This document shows, piece by piece, positions 26,401-34,565 of a stretch of DNA of 64,000 bases (the stretch's first letter is position 1; the number at the start of each line of letters is the position of its first letter). The stretch spans positions 28,290-92,289 of the forward strand of contig NZ_DASUSQ010000107.1 of assembly GCF_036375055.1 (NCBI RefSeq), in the 5' to 3' direction. Under the pieces are notes generated by a model. The model was not told where the DNA came from. It was given only the letters and a program-made list of their open reading frames with translations, and searched no databases. The DNA is from Umezawaea sp036375055. Its GTDB lineage: Bacteria; Actinomycetota; Actinomycetes; Mycobacteriales; Pseudonocardiaceae. The position numbers and the translations under genes were made by a program.

Positions 26401-28328
26401 CGGGGGCTCCCGGTGAGCGGGAGCGGCTCACGCTGATCTGGGAGTACAACACCGACCTGATCGACCCCGACGCCGCCGAGCGCATGGTCGGCCACTTCCA
26501 GCGCTTGCTGGCCTCTGCGGTGGACTCGCCGGACGCGCCGGTGGACTCGCTGGACATGCTCGTCGACGCGGACCGGGAGGCGGAGGCGGCCACCGTCCCC
26601 GAGGTGTCCGTGGACGAGAGCGGTCCGACCCTGGTCGACCTGTTCCGGGAGCGCGTGGCCGCGCGGCCCGACGCCGTCGCGGTCAGGGCGGGTGACGACG
26701 TCCTGACCTACCGGGAGCTGCACGACCGGGCGGCGGGGCTCGCGGGGGCGCTCGCGCGGCGCGGCGTCGAGGTCGGGGACCGGGTGGCGGTGTGCGTGGA
26801 CAGGTCCTGCGAGCTGGTGGTGGCCCTGCTCGGCACCGCCATGGCGGGTGCGGCGTACGTCCCGCTGGACCACCGCCACCCCCGGTCGCGCAACGACTTC
26901 GTGCTCGCCGACGCCGCCGTGGAGGTCGTGGTCACCGAGCGGGCGCTGGCCGGGCTCTTCGACGGCCGGAAGGTCGTCCTGGTCGACGGGAGCGGTGCGG
27001 GTGGCCCCGTCGTCACGGCGGTGGGCGGCGACGACCTCGCCTACGTCCTGCACACGTCCGGCTCGACCGGCGACCCCAAGGGCGTGCTGGTGCCGCACGG
27101 GGCGCTCTCGCACCTGCTGAGGGCGATGTGCCGCCAGGTCGGGATCACCGAGCGGGACGTCCTGCTCGCCGTCACCACGGCGACGTTCGACATCGCCGCC
27201 CTGGAGCTGTTCGCTCCCCTGGTCGCGGGCGCCACGCTCGTCATCGCGCCGACGAGGGTCGTGTCCGACGGCGAGGCGCTGGCCGCGCTGCTCACCGCGT
27301 CGCGGGCCACCGTGGCGCAGGCGACCCCGATGACGTGGCGGATGCTCGCCGAGGTCGACTGGCGGCCCGAGGGCGGCTTCACCGCGCTGTGCGGCGGCGA
27401 GACCATGCCCGCCGACCTCGCCGCGTGGCTCGCGGGCAGGGTCGACCGGTGCTGGAACCTGTACGGGCCCACCGAGACCACCATCTGGTCCACCGCGTAC
27501 CGCGTGCGGGGTGACGAGACCGCGGTGCCGATCGGACGGCCTCTGCCCAACACCGAGGTCCGGGTGCTCGACCCCGCCGGGATGCCGACGGCCGTCGGGC
27601 TGCCCGGTGAGCTCCACATCGGCGGAGCCGGGCTCGCCGCGGGCTACACCTCGCCCGAGCTGACCGCCGAGCGGTTCGTCGAACTCGCCCCCGGCCTGCG
27701 GTTCTACCGGACCGGTGACGTGGTGCGGCGGCGCGCGGACGGCCACCTCCAGTTCCTGCACCGCGTGGACAGCCAGGTGAAGCTGCACGGCTACCGCGTC
27801 GAACTGGAGGAGGTCGAGCACGCGCTGCGCTCGCACGACGCCGTCGGGGACTGCGCGGTCGACCTGCGGGGCGATCCGGTGCGCCTGGTCGCCTACGTCG
27901 TCCCGAAGCCCGGTGCCGCGCCCGCGAGCGCGGAGCTGACCGCCCACCTGGCCGGACGGCTGCCCGCGTACATGGTCCCGGTGGACTTCGTGCCGCTGCC
28001 CCGGATCCCGACCTCGGCCAACGGGAAGACCGACCGCCGCGCGCTGCCCGACCCCGCCCCAGAGCTCCTGGTCGACCAGGAGCCCACCGCCACCGAGGCG
28101 CTGTCGGAGCGGGAGGAGGACCTGGCCAGGATCTGGGCCGAGGTGCTGGGGCGCGACCGGGTCGGCGCGCAGGACGACTTCTTCGTCCTCGGCGGGCACT
28201 CCCTGCTCGCGCTGCGGCTGGTGTCGAGGATCAAGGCCAGGATGAGCACAGCGATCAGCGTGGACCTGGTGTTCGACCACCCGACCGTCCGCGAGCTGGC
28301 GTCCGCGCTCGGCGACGGTGCCCGGTGA
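23415..28328 (+). CDS. NRPS: A-PCP-C-A(Gly)-PCP
   Basis: A 1637-residue bimodular synthetase without an N-terminal C or a C-terminal TE. A1 (about 10-500) has FTSGSTGVPKG; hand alignment to the PheA pocket gives D-L-Y-H-I-T-M-I-Y, close in layout to Cys/Ser-clade domains but matching no code I know. PCP1 carries FFDLGGNSLLS with its Ser near 543. The C domain (about 600-1040) has an intact HHLVHDG. A2 (about 1070-1560) reads D-I-L-Q-L-G-L-I-W, the classical glycine code. PCP2 has GGHSLLAL (Ser about 1595). It lies between the luciferase-like monooxygenase and a GNAT-like gene that overlaps its stop. The missing first C domain is probably supplied by the orphan C at the end of the NRPS-PKS. 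Confidence 0.93.
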   Translation: MDHNTSARSLHRLVEDSAARTPDAVAVVTPDRTLTYRELDGLAEAVAVGLRPVVGRDELVAVALRKGWEQVVAVLGVLKSGAAYLPVDPGLPEARLRQVLELARCRIALTRPGLLCGLTGVEQSFVDERLTAVAGPPSPDLPGDLAYVMFTSGSTGVPKGVMIEHGGVTETVLEVDRRFGVGPADRTLGLSSLSFDLSVYDVFGPLAVGGAVVLPDADAAGDPEHWVESMLRHGVSVWHSVPALMGMLLTWLEDTGTPAPPALRLVILTGDWIPVDLPDRIRAHFPDATLVSMGGSTEDSIYSLVHVIDEVDPTWTSIPYGVPLPGEGCLVLDDDLRPVPDGLTGELCITGTGLARGYWRDPERTAASFPTRPDTGERLYRTGDRGRVMPDGAIEFLGRADNQVKVNGFRIELGDVEAALLACPGVRGAVAVATGPRTALTGLTAFVVAEDFDPARVEARLVELLPAYMVPGALRPLPAFPLNGNGKVDRSALRELAAESGRTDDDEPPRPGVEQLVADLIADLVGRPVTSRTAHFFDLGGNSLLSAQVATRLRRVFDVDVPTGLALSHPTVERMALALGGAPARAASTEPPLVPTSVAGAPSPVSFGQEQVWFLDRLVGGNRAYHFQCGVRFTGDLRPDLVQRALTEVVARHEVLRTTFHDSLDGPVQVVHPPTEVPLPLEDLRHLPESEREAALARGQREEIARSFDLEHGPLIVWKLYRVADDDWVITETEHHLVHDGWSVAVLWREVSELYGAWVRGAEPALAPLPVQFADFSAWQRERYLGGRRAEVLPYWKRKLAGVTPFDLAVSRPRPAKQTFSGRALRVALPGPLYAGLREFAAAEGLSLFVLMFSAFTLLMHRYSGARDLCVGSWMANRDRVETENLIGMLVNMVGLRTEVTGAESFRELASRTRTAVLEALAHQDAPFEDVVRELNLPRDASRNPLVQTCFSFHDSPVPPFDWPDAVGTLTEYHNDTAKFDVNVVVVPRAEQLRTSGAPGERERLTLIWEYNTDLIDPDAAERMVGHFQRLLASAVDSPDAPVDSLDMLVDADREAEAATVPEVSVDESGPTLVDLFRERVAARPDAVAVRAGDDVLTYRELHDRAAGLAGALARRGVEVGDRVAVCVDRSCELVVALLGTAMAGAAYVPLDHRHPRSRNDFVLADAAVEVVVTERALAGLFDGRKVVLVDGSGAGGPVVTAVGGDDLAYVLHTSGSTGDPKGVLVPHGALSHLLRAMCRQVGITERDVLLAVTTATFDIAALELFAPLVAGATLVIAPTRVVSDGEALAALLTASRATVAQATPMTWRMLAEVDWRPEGGFTALCGGETMPADLAAWLAGRVDRCWNLYGPTETTIWSTAYRVRGDETAVPIGRPLPNTEVRVLDPAGMPTAVGLPGELHIGGAGLAAGYTSPELTAERFVELAPGLRFYRTGDVVRRRADGHLQFLHRVDSQVKLHGYRVELEEVEHALRSHDAVGDCAVDLRGDPVRLVAYVVPKPGAAPASAELTAHLAGRLPAYMVPVDFVPLPRIPTSANGKTDRRALPDPAPELLVDQEPTATEALSEREEDLARIWAEVLGRDRVGAQDDFFVLGGHSLLALRLVSRIKARMSTAISVDLVFDHPTVRELASALGDGAR

Positions 28329-29452
28329 TCACGACGGCCGTCCACGACGACGTGGCGGCGTTCGCGACCGAGTACCGGCGGCTCGCACCGGACGTCCCGC
28401 TGCACGAGTCCGTCGCGTGGCTGCGGTACTGCGACCGGCGGTCCCGGGGGCGCATGCGGTACGTCACGGCCAGGGGTGACCGCGGCGAGCTGCTCGGCCT
28501 CACCGCGTTGCGCGCGACCGAGGACGGGTCCCGCGCCTCCGCGAACTACGACGTCGTCGAACTGCTCTGGCCGGGCCCGAACGGCACGCCCCCGGTGCCG
28601 GTCGACCGGCTGTACCCGCAGCTGTTCTCAGCGGTCTCCGGGTCGCGCTGCCTGTTCCGGGTCCTGGGCGGTGTCGAGACCGAGGTCCGCGCCGCACTGG
28701 CCGCCGCGGCGTCGGCACTGGCCGACGCGGACGGCTCGGTGCTGACGTTCGCCTACCTGCCCGACGGCGCGGTGGTCGAGGAGATCGCGGAGGCGTTGGG
28801 GACGCGCGAGCACGCCGTGGTCGGCGCCGACACCGTCCTCGACGTCGAGTGGACGGACTTCGAGGGCTACCTCGCCCGCCGCCCGCGCGGGCGGCGCGGC
28901 AGCATCCGCCGGGAGCGCGGGCAGTACCTGGCCTCCGGGCTGACGACCGCCGTGCACGAGTCGACCGCGGTGCTGGGCGAGCGGACCGCGCTGCTCCAGG
29001 TGCGGCTGGCGGACAAGTACGGCGTGGCGGCCTCGGTGGAGTCGGTGCTGGAGGACTACCGGGACCTCGCCTCGACGCTGGACGACGACGTGCTGGTGTT
29101 CACCGCCGACCGCGACGGCACGGCCGTCGGTGTGTGCGTCTGCCTGCGCGACGGGGACACCCTGCACATCCGCAGCGTGGGCTTCGACTACTCGGCGATC
29201 GGCGACGCGTTCGTCTACTTCAACCTGATGTTCTACGAGCCCCTGCTGTGGGGGCTCGACGCGGGCGTGCGCCGGTTCCGCTTCGGGAACGGCGCCTACC
29301 GCGCCAAGGAGCTGCGGGGTTGCAGGCTGGAGCCGCTGCACGGCGTGGTGCGGTGGCCCGGCTCTCTCACGGCCGAGTGCGCGGACTCGGTGGCCCGGCG
29401 GGAGGTGGACGTCCGCGCGGAGGTCTGGGGTGCCGCACGCGCTCCCGCGTGA
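28325..29452 (+). CDS. GNAT/FemAB-like acyltransferase
   Basis: A 375-residue protein with GTG start overlapping the NRPS stop. The C-terminal half has the GNAT-fold feature set of peptidogalycan-biosynthesis-type (COG3146/FemAB-like) proteins: RGRRGSIRRER basic patch, LYAxxY-like LADKYGVA segment, VLVFTADRDGTAVGVCVCL central strands, and DYSAIGDAFVYFNLMFYEPL followed by RRFRFGNGAYRAKELRGC. Such proteins transfer acyl or aminoacyl groups. It may acylate the peptide or sugar, or aminoacylate it from tRNA. A second, more distant protein of the same broad type is at 55517. Confidence 0.6.
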   Translation: MITTAVHDDVAAFATEYRRLAPDVPLHESVAWLRYCDRRSRGRMRYVTARGDRGELLGLTALRATEDGSRASANYDVVELLWPGPNGTPPVPVDRLYPQLFSAVSGSRCLFRVLGGVETEVRAALAAAASALADADGSVLTFAYLPDGAVVEEIAEALGTREHAVVGADTVLDVEWTDFEGYLARRPRGRRGSIRRERGQYLASGLTTAVHESTAVLGERTALLQVRLADKYGVAASVESVLEDYRDLASTLDDDVLVFTADRDGTAVGVCVCLRDGDTLHIRSVGFDYSAIGDAFVYFNLMFYEPLLWGLDAGVRRFRFGNGAYRAKELRGCRLEPLHGVVRWPGSLTAECADSVARREVDVRAEVWGAARAPA

Positions 29453-29501
29453 CGGCGCTCCCGCTCACGGCTGTTCCCGGCACGACTGCACGGAGGTCGC
29501 C

Positions 29502-31550
29502 TTGTCCCAGGGGAAGCAGTACCCCGGTCTCCCGCTGCTGCCCGACCACCCGCTCGGCCGCTCGGCGAGGACCTGCGCCTACCGGTGCGGCAGCGCGTGC
29601 GCGCGGGACGAGCCGAACCGGTCGGACAACGAGTACTTCGGCGACGTCGCGGGCGGGGTCCTGTCGCGGCGCGGTCTGCTGCGGGCGGGCGTGGTGCTGG
29701 CCGTCGCGGGTGGCGCGGCGCTCCGCACCACCGCCGCGCCTGCCGAGCCCGGCGCGCACCCGTGCGCCCCCGGCGTGGACTTCGAGCCCGTCGCCCCCAA
29801 CCGCGAGGACGCCGTCGTGGTCCCGGAGGGCTACGTGCAGGAGGTCCTGATCCGCTGGGGCGACCCGGTGCTCCCCGGAGCACCGGAGTGGGACTTCGAC
29901 AACCAGACCGCGGCCGCGCAGGCGGCGCAGTTCGGGTACAACAACGACTACTGCGCCCTGGTGCCGGTTCCGGGGTGCGACGACCGGTGGCTCATGGTGA
30001 ACAACCACGAGTACTCGTCCGAGGAGCTGATGTTCCGCGAGTGGGGCTCGCGGCCCCTGACCCGCGAGCAGGCGGAGATCGGCTGGGCAGCCCACGGCAT
30101 GTCCGTCGTGCTCGTGGAACTCGACCACCGCACCGGCAGGCTCCACGCGAGGGTGGACGGCGAGCACAACCGCCGCATCACGCTGACCACGCCGTTCGAG
30201 GTGCGCGGACCGGCCGCCGGGTCGCCGTACCTGACGACCTCGGCCGACCCGACGGGCACGGTGGTGCTGGGCACGCAGAGCAACTGCTCCGGCGGCCTCA
30301 CGCCCTGGGGCACGGTGCTCTCCGGCGAGGAGAACGTCACCATCGCCTTCGCCAACGCCGACGCGGTCGCCGATCCCGTCGCGAGGTCGCGGCTCGCCCG
30401 CTACGGCTTCACCCGCGGAGCGGGCATCCGGCAGTGGGAGCTGTTCGACCAGCGCTTCGACCTGGCGCGGGAACCCAACGAGGCCAACAGGTTCGGGTAC
30501 GTCGTCGAGGTCGACCCGTTCGAGCCCGACGAGCCGCCCGTCAAGCACACCGCCCTCGGCCGGTTCAAGCACGAGGGCGCCAACGTGATCGTGGCGCGGG
30601 ACGGGCGCGTGGCCGCGTACATGGGCGACGACGAGCGCTTCGAGTACCTGTACAAGTTCGTCACCGACGGCCGCGTCAAGCCGGGGCGCAGCAGGCACGC
30701 CCGCCAGCACAACAAGCGCCTGCTCGACTCCGGCACGCTGTACGTCGCCAGGTTCACCGGCGACAGCCCGGCCGAGGAGGTCGACGGGTCGGGCAGGCCG
30801 CCGTCGGACGGCCTGTTCGACGGCAGCGGGGAGTGGATCCCCCTGGCCCACGGCGACAGGTCCTTCGTGCCGGGGTTCTCCGCCGACGAGGTCTACGTCT
30901 TCACGCGCGCGGCGGCGGACGCGGTCGGTGCGACCAGGATGGACCGCCCCGAGGACGTCGAACCGCACCCCCGGACCCGCAGGGTCTACGCCGCGCTCAC
31001 CAACAACACCGACCGGGGCAAGCCGGGCCGGGAGGGCGCCACGGAGGTGTCACCCCGCGTGGGCAACAGGAACGGGCAGGTGCTGGAGATCGAGGAGGCC
31101 CTGTCCGACAACACCGCGACCCGCTTCACCTGGCGGCTGCTGCTGGTGTGCGGCGACCCGAGCGCGGCCGACACCTACTACGGCGGGTACGACAAGACCC
31201 ACGTCAGCCCGATCTCCTGCCCCGACAACGTCACCTTCGACGGCCACGGCAACCTGTGGATCACCACCGACGGCAACGCGCTCGGCTCCAACGACGGGCT
31301 GTTCGCCACCCCGCTGGACGGGGCGGAACGCGGCCACGTCCGGCAGTTCCTGACCGTGCCGATCGGCGCGGAGGCCTGCGGACCGGTCGTCGCGGAGCGG
31401 TTCGTGCTCGTCTCGGTGCAGCACCCCGGCGAGGTCGACGACGCCACCGTGGAGAACCCGGCCTCGCACTGGCCGGGTGGTGGCACCAGCCAACCCCGAC
31501 CGGCCGTCGTCGCCGTCTACCGGGCCGACCGCGGCCGGATCGGCGGCTGA
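29502..31550 (+). CDS. PhoX-family phosphatase (DUF839), Tat-exported
   Basis: Start placed at TTG 29502, preceded by GGAGG at the right distance; this gives 682 residues, although an in-frame ATG 72 bases upstream exists inside the previous gene's end. A twin-arginine signal is visible (SRRGLLRAGVVLAVAGGAAL, about residues 54-73). The mature part is a large beta-propeller with the PhoX landmarks VVVPEGYVQEVLIRWGDPV, NNDYCALVP, NNHEYSSEELMF and CPDNVTFDGHGNLWI; PhoX enzymes use Ca/Fe to hydrolyse phosphate esters. As the last biosynthetic-side gene together with a kinase downstream, it could remove a protecting phosphate outside the cell. General phosphate scavenging is the alternative. Confidence 0.8.
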   Translation: MSQGKQYPGLPLLPDHPLGRSARTCAYRCGSACARDEPNRSDNEYFGDVAGGVLSRRGLLRAGVVLAVAGGAALRTTAAPAEPGAHPCAPGVDFEPVAPNREDAVVVPEGYVQEVLIRWGDPVLPGAPEWDFDNQTAAAQAAQFGYNNDYCALVPVPGCDDRWLMVNNHEYSSEELMFREWGSRPLTREQAEIGWAAHGMSVVLVELDHRTGRLHARVDGEHNRRITLTTPFEVRGPAAGSPYLTTSADPTGTVVLGTQSNCSGGLTPWGTVLSGEENVTIAFANADAVADPVARSRLARYGFTRGAGIRQWELFDQRFDLAREPNEANRFGYVVEVDPFEPDEPPVKHTALGRFKHEGANVIVARDGRVAAYMGDDERFEYLYKFVTDGRVKPGRSRHARQHNKRLLDSGTLYVARFTGDSPAEEVDGSGRPPSDGLFDGSGEWIPLAHGDRSFVPGFSADEVYVFTRAAADAVGATRMDRPEDVEPHPRTRRVYAALTNNTDRGKPGREGATEVSPRVGNRNGQVLEIEEALSDNTATRFTWRLLLVCGDPSAADTYYGGYDKTHVSPISCPDNVTFDGHGNLWITTDGNALGSNDGLFATPLDGAERGHVRQFLTVPIGAEACGPVVAERFVLVSVQHPGEVDDATVENPASHWPGGGTSQPRPAVVAVYRADRGRIGG

Positions 31551-31612
31551 GCGGTGGACCACCCCGCCGTTCCCGGACGCGGCCCGCACCCCGCTCGGCA
31601 CGAGGTGGTGGG

Positions 31613-32605
31613 ATGACGGCCGTGGACGACGACCGGCTCGCGGAGTTCGCGGACCACCTGTGCGCGCACTTCGCGGTCGAACGGCGAGGCCCCCGCAGCA
31701 TCGTCCCGGCGGGGCGGGGTTCCGTCGGCGTGGTGTGGCGGCTGGAGACCGGCGCGGCGCGCTACGCGGTGAAGGAGTTCCTGTGGGGGCTCCAGGAGTC
31801 CGAGGTGGACCGCGAGGTCACGTTCCGGGACCTCACCGCGGACGTCGGAATCCTGTCGCCCGCGAACGTCCCGTCCACCTCCGGCGGCTACCTGGTCCGG
31901 CTGCCGCCGGAGCTGGACGGGAAGCTCGTGCGCGTCTACGAGTGGCTCGACGGCACCCCGGTCCGCGCGGGCGAGGTGCCCGACCTGGTCGGCGACGCGC
32001 TGGGCCGGATGCACGCGCTGGGCGCTCCTCCCGTCAACGACCCGGACCCGTGGTACTCCACCAGTCCCGACGAGGCGGCCTGGTCGACGGTGGTGGCCGC
32101 CGCCGCGCGGGCGGGCGCCGAGTGGACCGCGGACCTGGTGGCCGCCCTGCCTCGGATCCTGGACCTGGCGGCGATCACGGCGGAACCGCCGACGGACGCG
32201 CAGCAGCTCCTGCACCTGGACGTGCAGCCGTCGAACCTCCTGGTGGTCGGGGGACGACTCGCCGTGCTCGACTGGGACGGCACCGACACCGGCAGTCCCG
32301 AACGGGAGCTGGGCTTCGTGCTCGCGCACTGGCACGCCGTGGACGGGACCGTCGACGCCTCGGGCGCGGCGCGCCTGGTGGAGCGGTACCGGGCCGCGGG
32401 TGGCACGGCCCGGCTGCGCGGCCTGTCGTCGTTCGGGATGCGGATCGCCACCCACCTGAACTACGTGCACTGCCAGGCGGAACTGGCGCTGGACACCGAC
32501 GCGGACGCCGCGACCAGGCGCACGGCGGAGCAACGCACCCGCGACCACCTCGCCCGCCTGCCCCGCCGCGACGACCTCCGCGCGCTGCTCGACCGCGTGG
32601 GCTGA
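31613..32605 (+). CDS. APH-type phosphotransferase
   Basis: A 330-residue aminoglycoside phosphotransferase/homoserine-kinase-like protein, ATG preceded by GAGG. An N-lobe with GRGSVGVVWRL as nucleotide loop and YAVKEF holding the ATP Lys is followed by the catalytic loop LLHLDVQPSNLLV (HxDxxxxN) and the metal motif VLDWDGTD. It phosphorylates a small molecule in the cytoplasm. Its location directly after a Tat-exported phosphatase suggests a phosphorylate-export-dephosphorylate protection pair, as known for streptomycin; this is inference. Confidence 0.8.
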   Translation: MTAVDDDRLAEFADHLCAHFAVERRGPRSIVPAGRGSVGVVWRLETGAARYAVKEFLWGLQESEVDREVTFRDLTADVGILSPANVPSTSGGYLVRLPPELDGKLVRVYEWLDGTPVRAGEVPDLVGDALGRMHALGAPPVNDPDPWYSTSPDEAAWSTVVAAAARAGAEWTADLVAALPRILDLAAITAEPPTDAQQLLHLDVQPSNLLVVGGRLAVLDWDGTDTGSPERELGFVLAHWHAVDGTVDASGAARLVERYRAAGGTARLRGLSSFGMRIATHLNYVHCQAELALDTDADAATRRTAEQRTRDHLARLPRRDDLRALLDRVG

Positions 32606-32989
32606 TCCCCGGCGGCCACGTCACCCCCGTCGACCAGGCGCACCGGCACGGCGCCGGACAACGAGCGGCCGGTGGGGGTCGGGCACCGGAGGCCGACGTG
32701 GCGGGGCAGGCGAGTCCGTCCTGCGCGACCGGTCCGAGCGGTGCCCCGGCTGCTCCACGCGGGCAGCGCGGCCCACCGCCACGGCGGGCTCACCGACCCC
32801 GGCACCCGCTTGGTCCCGTTCCCGACGGGCTCGACGTCGCGGGCCCCGCGCCCCGGCGGCACCCTCGGGCGGACCGGCCGCCCACCCCGCGACGTCGAGC
32901 GAGGTCCTGCTCCGGTTCCGCCTGCGTCCGTTGCCGAACCACCACCTGATCATCGCCTCACGCGGACACCGGCCCAGCACGGTGGGGCC
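32606..32989. other. Intergenic region, no convincing gene
   Basis: About 384 bases between the APH-type kinase and the secreted protease. The reading frame of the protease runs open through most of it, but the encoded Arg/Pro/Gly-rich residues look like GC-driven noise and the signal peptide begins only at 32990. It should contain the protease promoter; I see no clear -35/-10 pair. Confidence 0.4.
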
Positions 32990-34519
32990 ATGCGAAGCAC
33001 CACCCTGCTGGCCGCCACCGCGCTGGCCTTCTCCGTCCTGGGCGCGACGCCCGCGCTCGCCGTCGTCGGCGGCACCGGGTCGACCGCGGCGTACCCGTTC
33101 GCCGGGTCCTTCCAGCCCTCCTACCCCGAACCACCGAGGCCGGACGGGCACGGCTGCGGCGTGCAGGTCCTCGCGCCGCGGTGGGTCCTGACCGCGAGCC
33201 ACTGCGCCGGCAAGAACCCCACGAACGCCAGGACGGGCGTCCCGCGCGGCTGGAAGGTCCGCGTCGGGTCGCTCGACACCACCTCGGGCGGCGAGGTCGC
33301 CGAGGTCGACCACTACTACCGGCTGGCCACCAGCCGCGACGAGGGCGGCTTCTGGGGCAGGGACGTCGCGCTGCTGCACCTGCGCACCCCGGTCAGGGCC
33401 GAGCCCGTGCGGATCGCCTCGACCACCCCGGCGGACGGCACGCCCGCGCGCATCCTGGGCTGGGGCATGACCTGCGAGGACAGCACGAACCCCGACTGCT
33501 TCCCCACCAGGCTGCACGAGGCGGACACCGCGGTTCAGCCGATCTCGACGTGCACGGCAGCGGCGCCCGTCGGCGAGCTGTGCGTCGGCAGCCGGGACGG
33601 CCGCGTCGGCGCGCGGAACATGGATTCCGGCGGGCCCGCGCTGGTCCGCGAGGGCGACGACCGGGTCCTGGCCGGGGTGGTCAGCGGGCCGAGCGGCGAC
33701 GGCGAGCCCGTGCTGTACACCGACGTCACGAGGCACACCGACTGGATCGACGGCATCATCTCCGGCACGGACGTGCCGCCGGACGACGTGATCCCGGACG
33801 TGGAGGGCTCGGTCGGCCTGGACGGCTGCGTCGGCTCGGTGGTCCGCCCGCCGGGCGCGGCGGCGTGGGACGGCGCGCTGCTGCTCACCAACGGCCACTG
33901 CGTCCAGGGCGACCGGCCCGCGCCGGGCAGCGCGCTGGTCGACCTGCCCGCCGCCCGCGAGGTCTCCATCGCCGACGCGCAGGGCTACCCGCGGGCCACC
34001 GCCCGCGCGACCCGCCTGGTGTACGCCACGATGACCGGCACCGACGTCGCGCTCTACCGGCTGGACAAGAGCTACGCGCGGCTGGCGGCCGAGGGCGCGA
34101 AGGTCTTCCGCCTCACGTCCGGGCCGGTGCGCGCGGGTGATCCGCTGACCCTGGTGCACGCGAGCGGCCGTTCGACCTGCACGGCCGAGGCCGTCGTCGA
34201 CCGCCTGCGGGAGGGCGCGCACGAGATGGCGGGCTCGATCCGCTACGCCACCGACGCGGACTGCGCCCCGTCACAGGGCTGGTCGGGGTCGCCGCTGCTG
34301 GCCGCCGACGGCGTCACCGTGGTGGGCGTGCACAACACCCACAACACCGCGGGCGAGGTGTGCACCGACGACAACCCCTGCGAGGTCGCGCCGGACGGGA
34401 CGACCACGGCGGTGCGGGGCCGCGCCTACGGCCAGCAGGTCGACCGGATCGCACCCTGCCTCGGTCGCGGGACGCGGCTGGACCTGCACCGGCCGCACTG
34501 CGCGCTGACCAAGCCCTGA
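32990..34519 (+). CDS. Secreted protein with two trypsin-like domains
   Basis: A 509-residue exported protein: signal peptide MRSTTLLAATALAFSVLG followed by ATPALA, then mature start AVVGG as in trypsins. Domain 1 (about 25-260) has all three catalytic sites: TASHC, GRDVALLHL and MDSGGPAL. Domain 2 (about 270-500) has TNGHC, GTDVALYRL and GWSGSPLL, a more distant V8/trypsin-like copy. Two complete catalytic sets in one chain are uncommon. Pathway role uncertain; it may be a housekeeping exoprotease at the cluster edge or may act on the exported product. A strong palindromic terminator follows directly. Confidence 0.85.
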   Translation: MRSTTLLAATALAFSVLGATPALAVVGGTGSTAAYPFAGSFQPSYPEPPRPDGHGCGVQVLAPRWVLTASHCAGKNPTNARTGVPRGWKVRVGSLDTTSGGEVAEVDHYYRLATSRDEGGFWGRDVALLHLRTPVRAEPVRIASTTPADGTPARILGWGMTCEDSTNPDCFPTRLHEADTAVQPISTCTAAAPVGELCVGSRDGRVGARNMDSGGPALVREGDDRVLAGVVSGPSGDGEPVLYTDVTRHTDWIDGIISGTDVPPDDVIPDVEGSVGLDGCVGSVVRPPGAAAWDGALLLTNGHCVQGDRPAPGSALVDLPAAREVSIADAQGYPRATARATRLVYATMTGTDVALYRLDKSYARLAAEGAKVFRLTSGPVRAGDPLTLVHASGRSTCTAEAVVDRLREGAHEMAGSIRYATDADCAPSQGWSGSPLLAADGVTVVGVHNTHNTAGEVCTDDNPCEVAPDGTTTAVRGRAYGQQVDRIAPCLGRGTRLDLHRPHCALTKP

Positions 34520-34523
34520 ACCC

Positions 34524-34557
34524 CGTTCGCCCGCCCCGGATCCGGGGCGGGCGAACG
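34524..34557. terminator. Perfect 34-bp palindromic terminator between convergent genes
   Basis: The 34 bases form an uninterrupted palindrome (15-bp GC-rich arms around GATC). It lies 4 bases after the protease stop and 8 bases before the end of the convergent NRPS-PKS gene, so it can terminate transcription from both sides. No long T-run follows, as is usual in actinobacteria. Confidence 0.85.
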
Positions 34558-34565
34558 GCGTCGGC

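Noticed and set aside
23430..28280. Minus-strand open frame of about 1616 codons opposite the NRPS
   Set aside because: It is the GC-driven antisense shadow of a gene with intact NRPS motifs; its translation is His/Arg/Gly-rich low-complexity with no domain.
32672..32989. Upstream in-frame extension of the secreted protease
   Set aside because: Would bury the signal peptide; residues are GC-noise-like.
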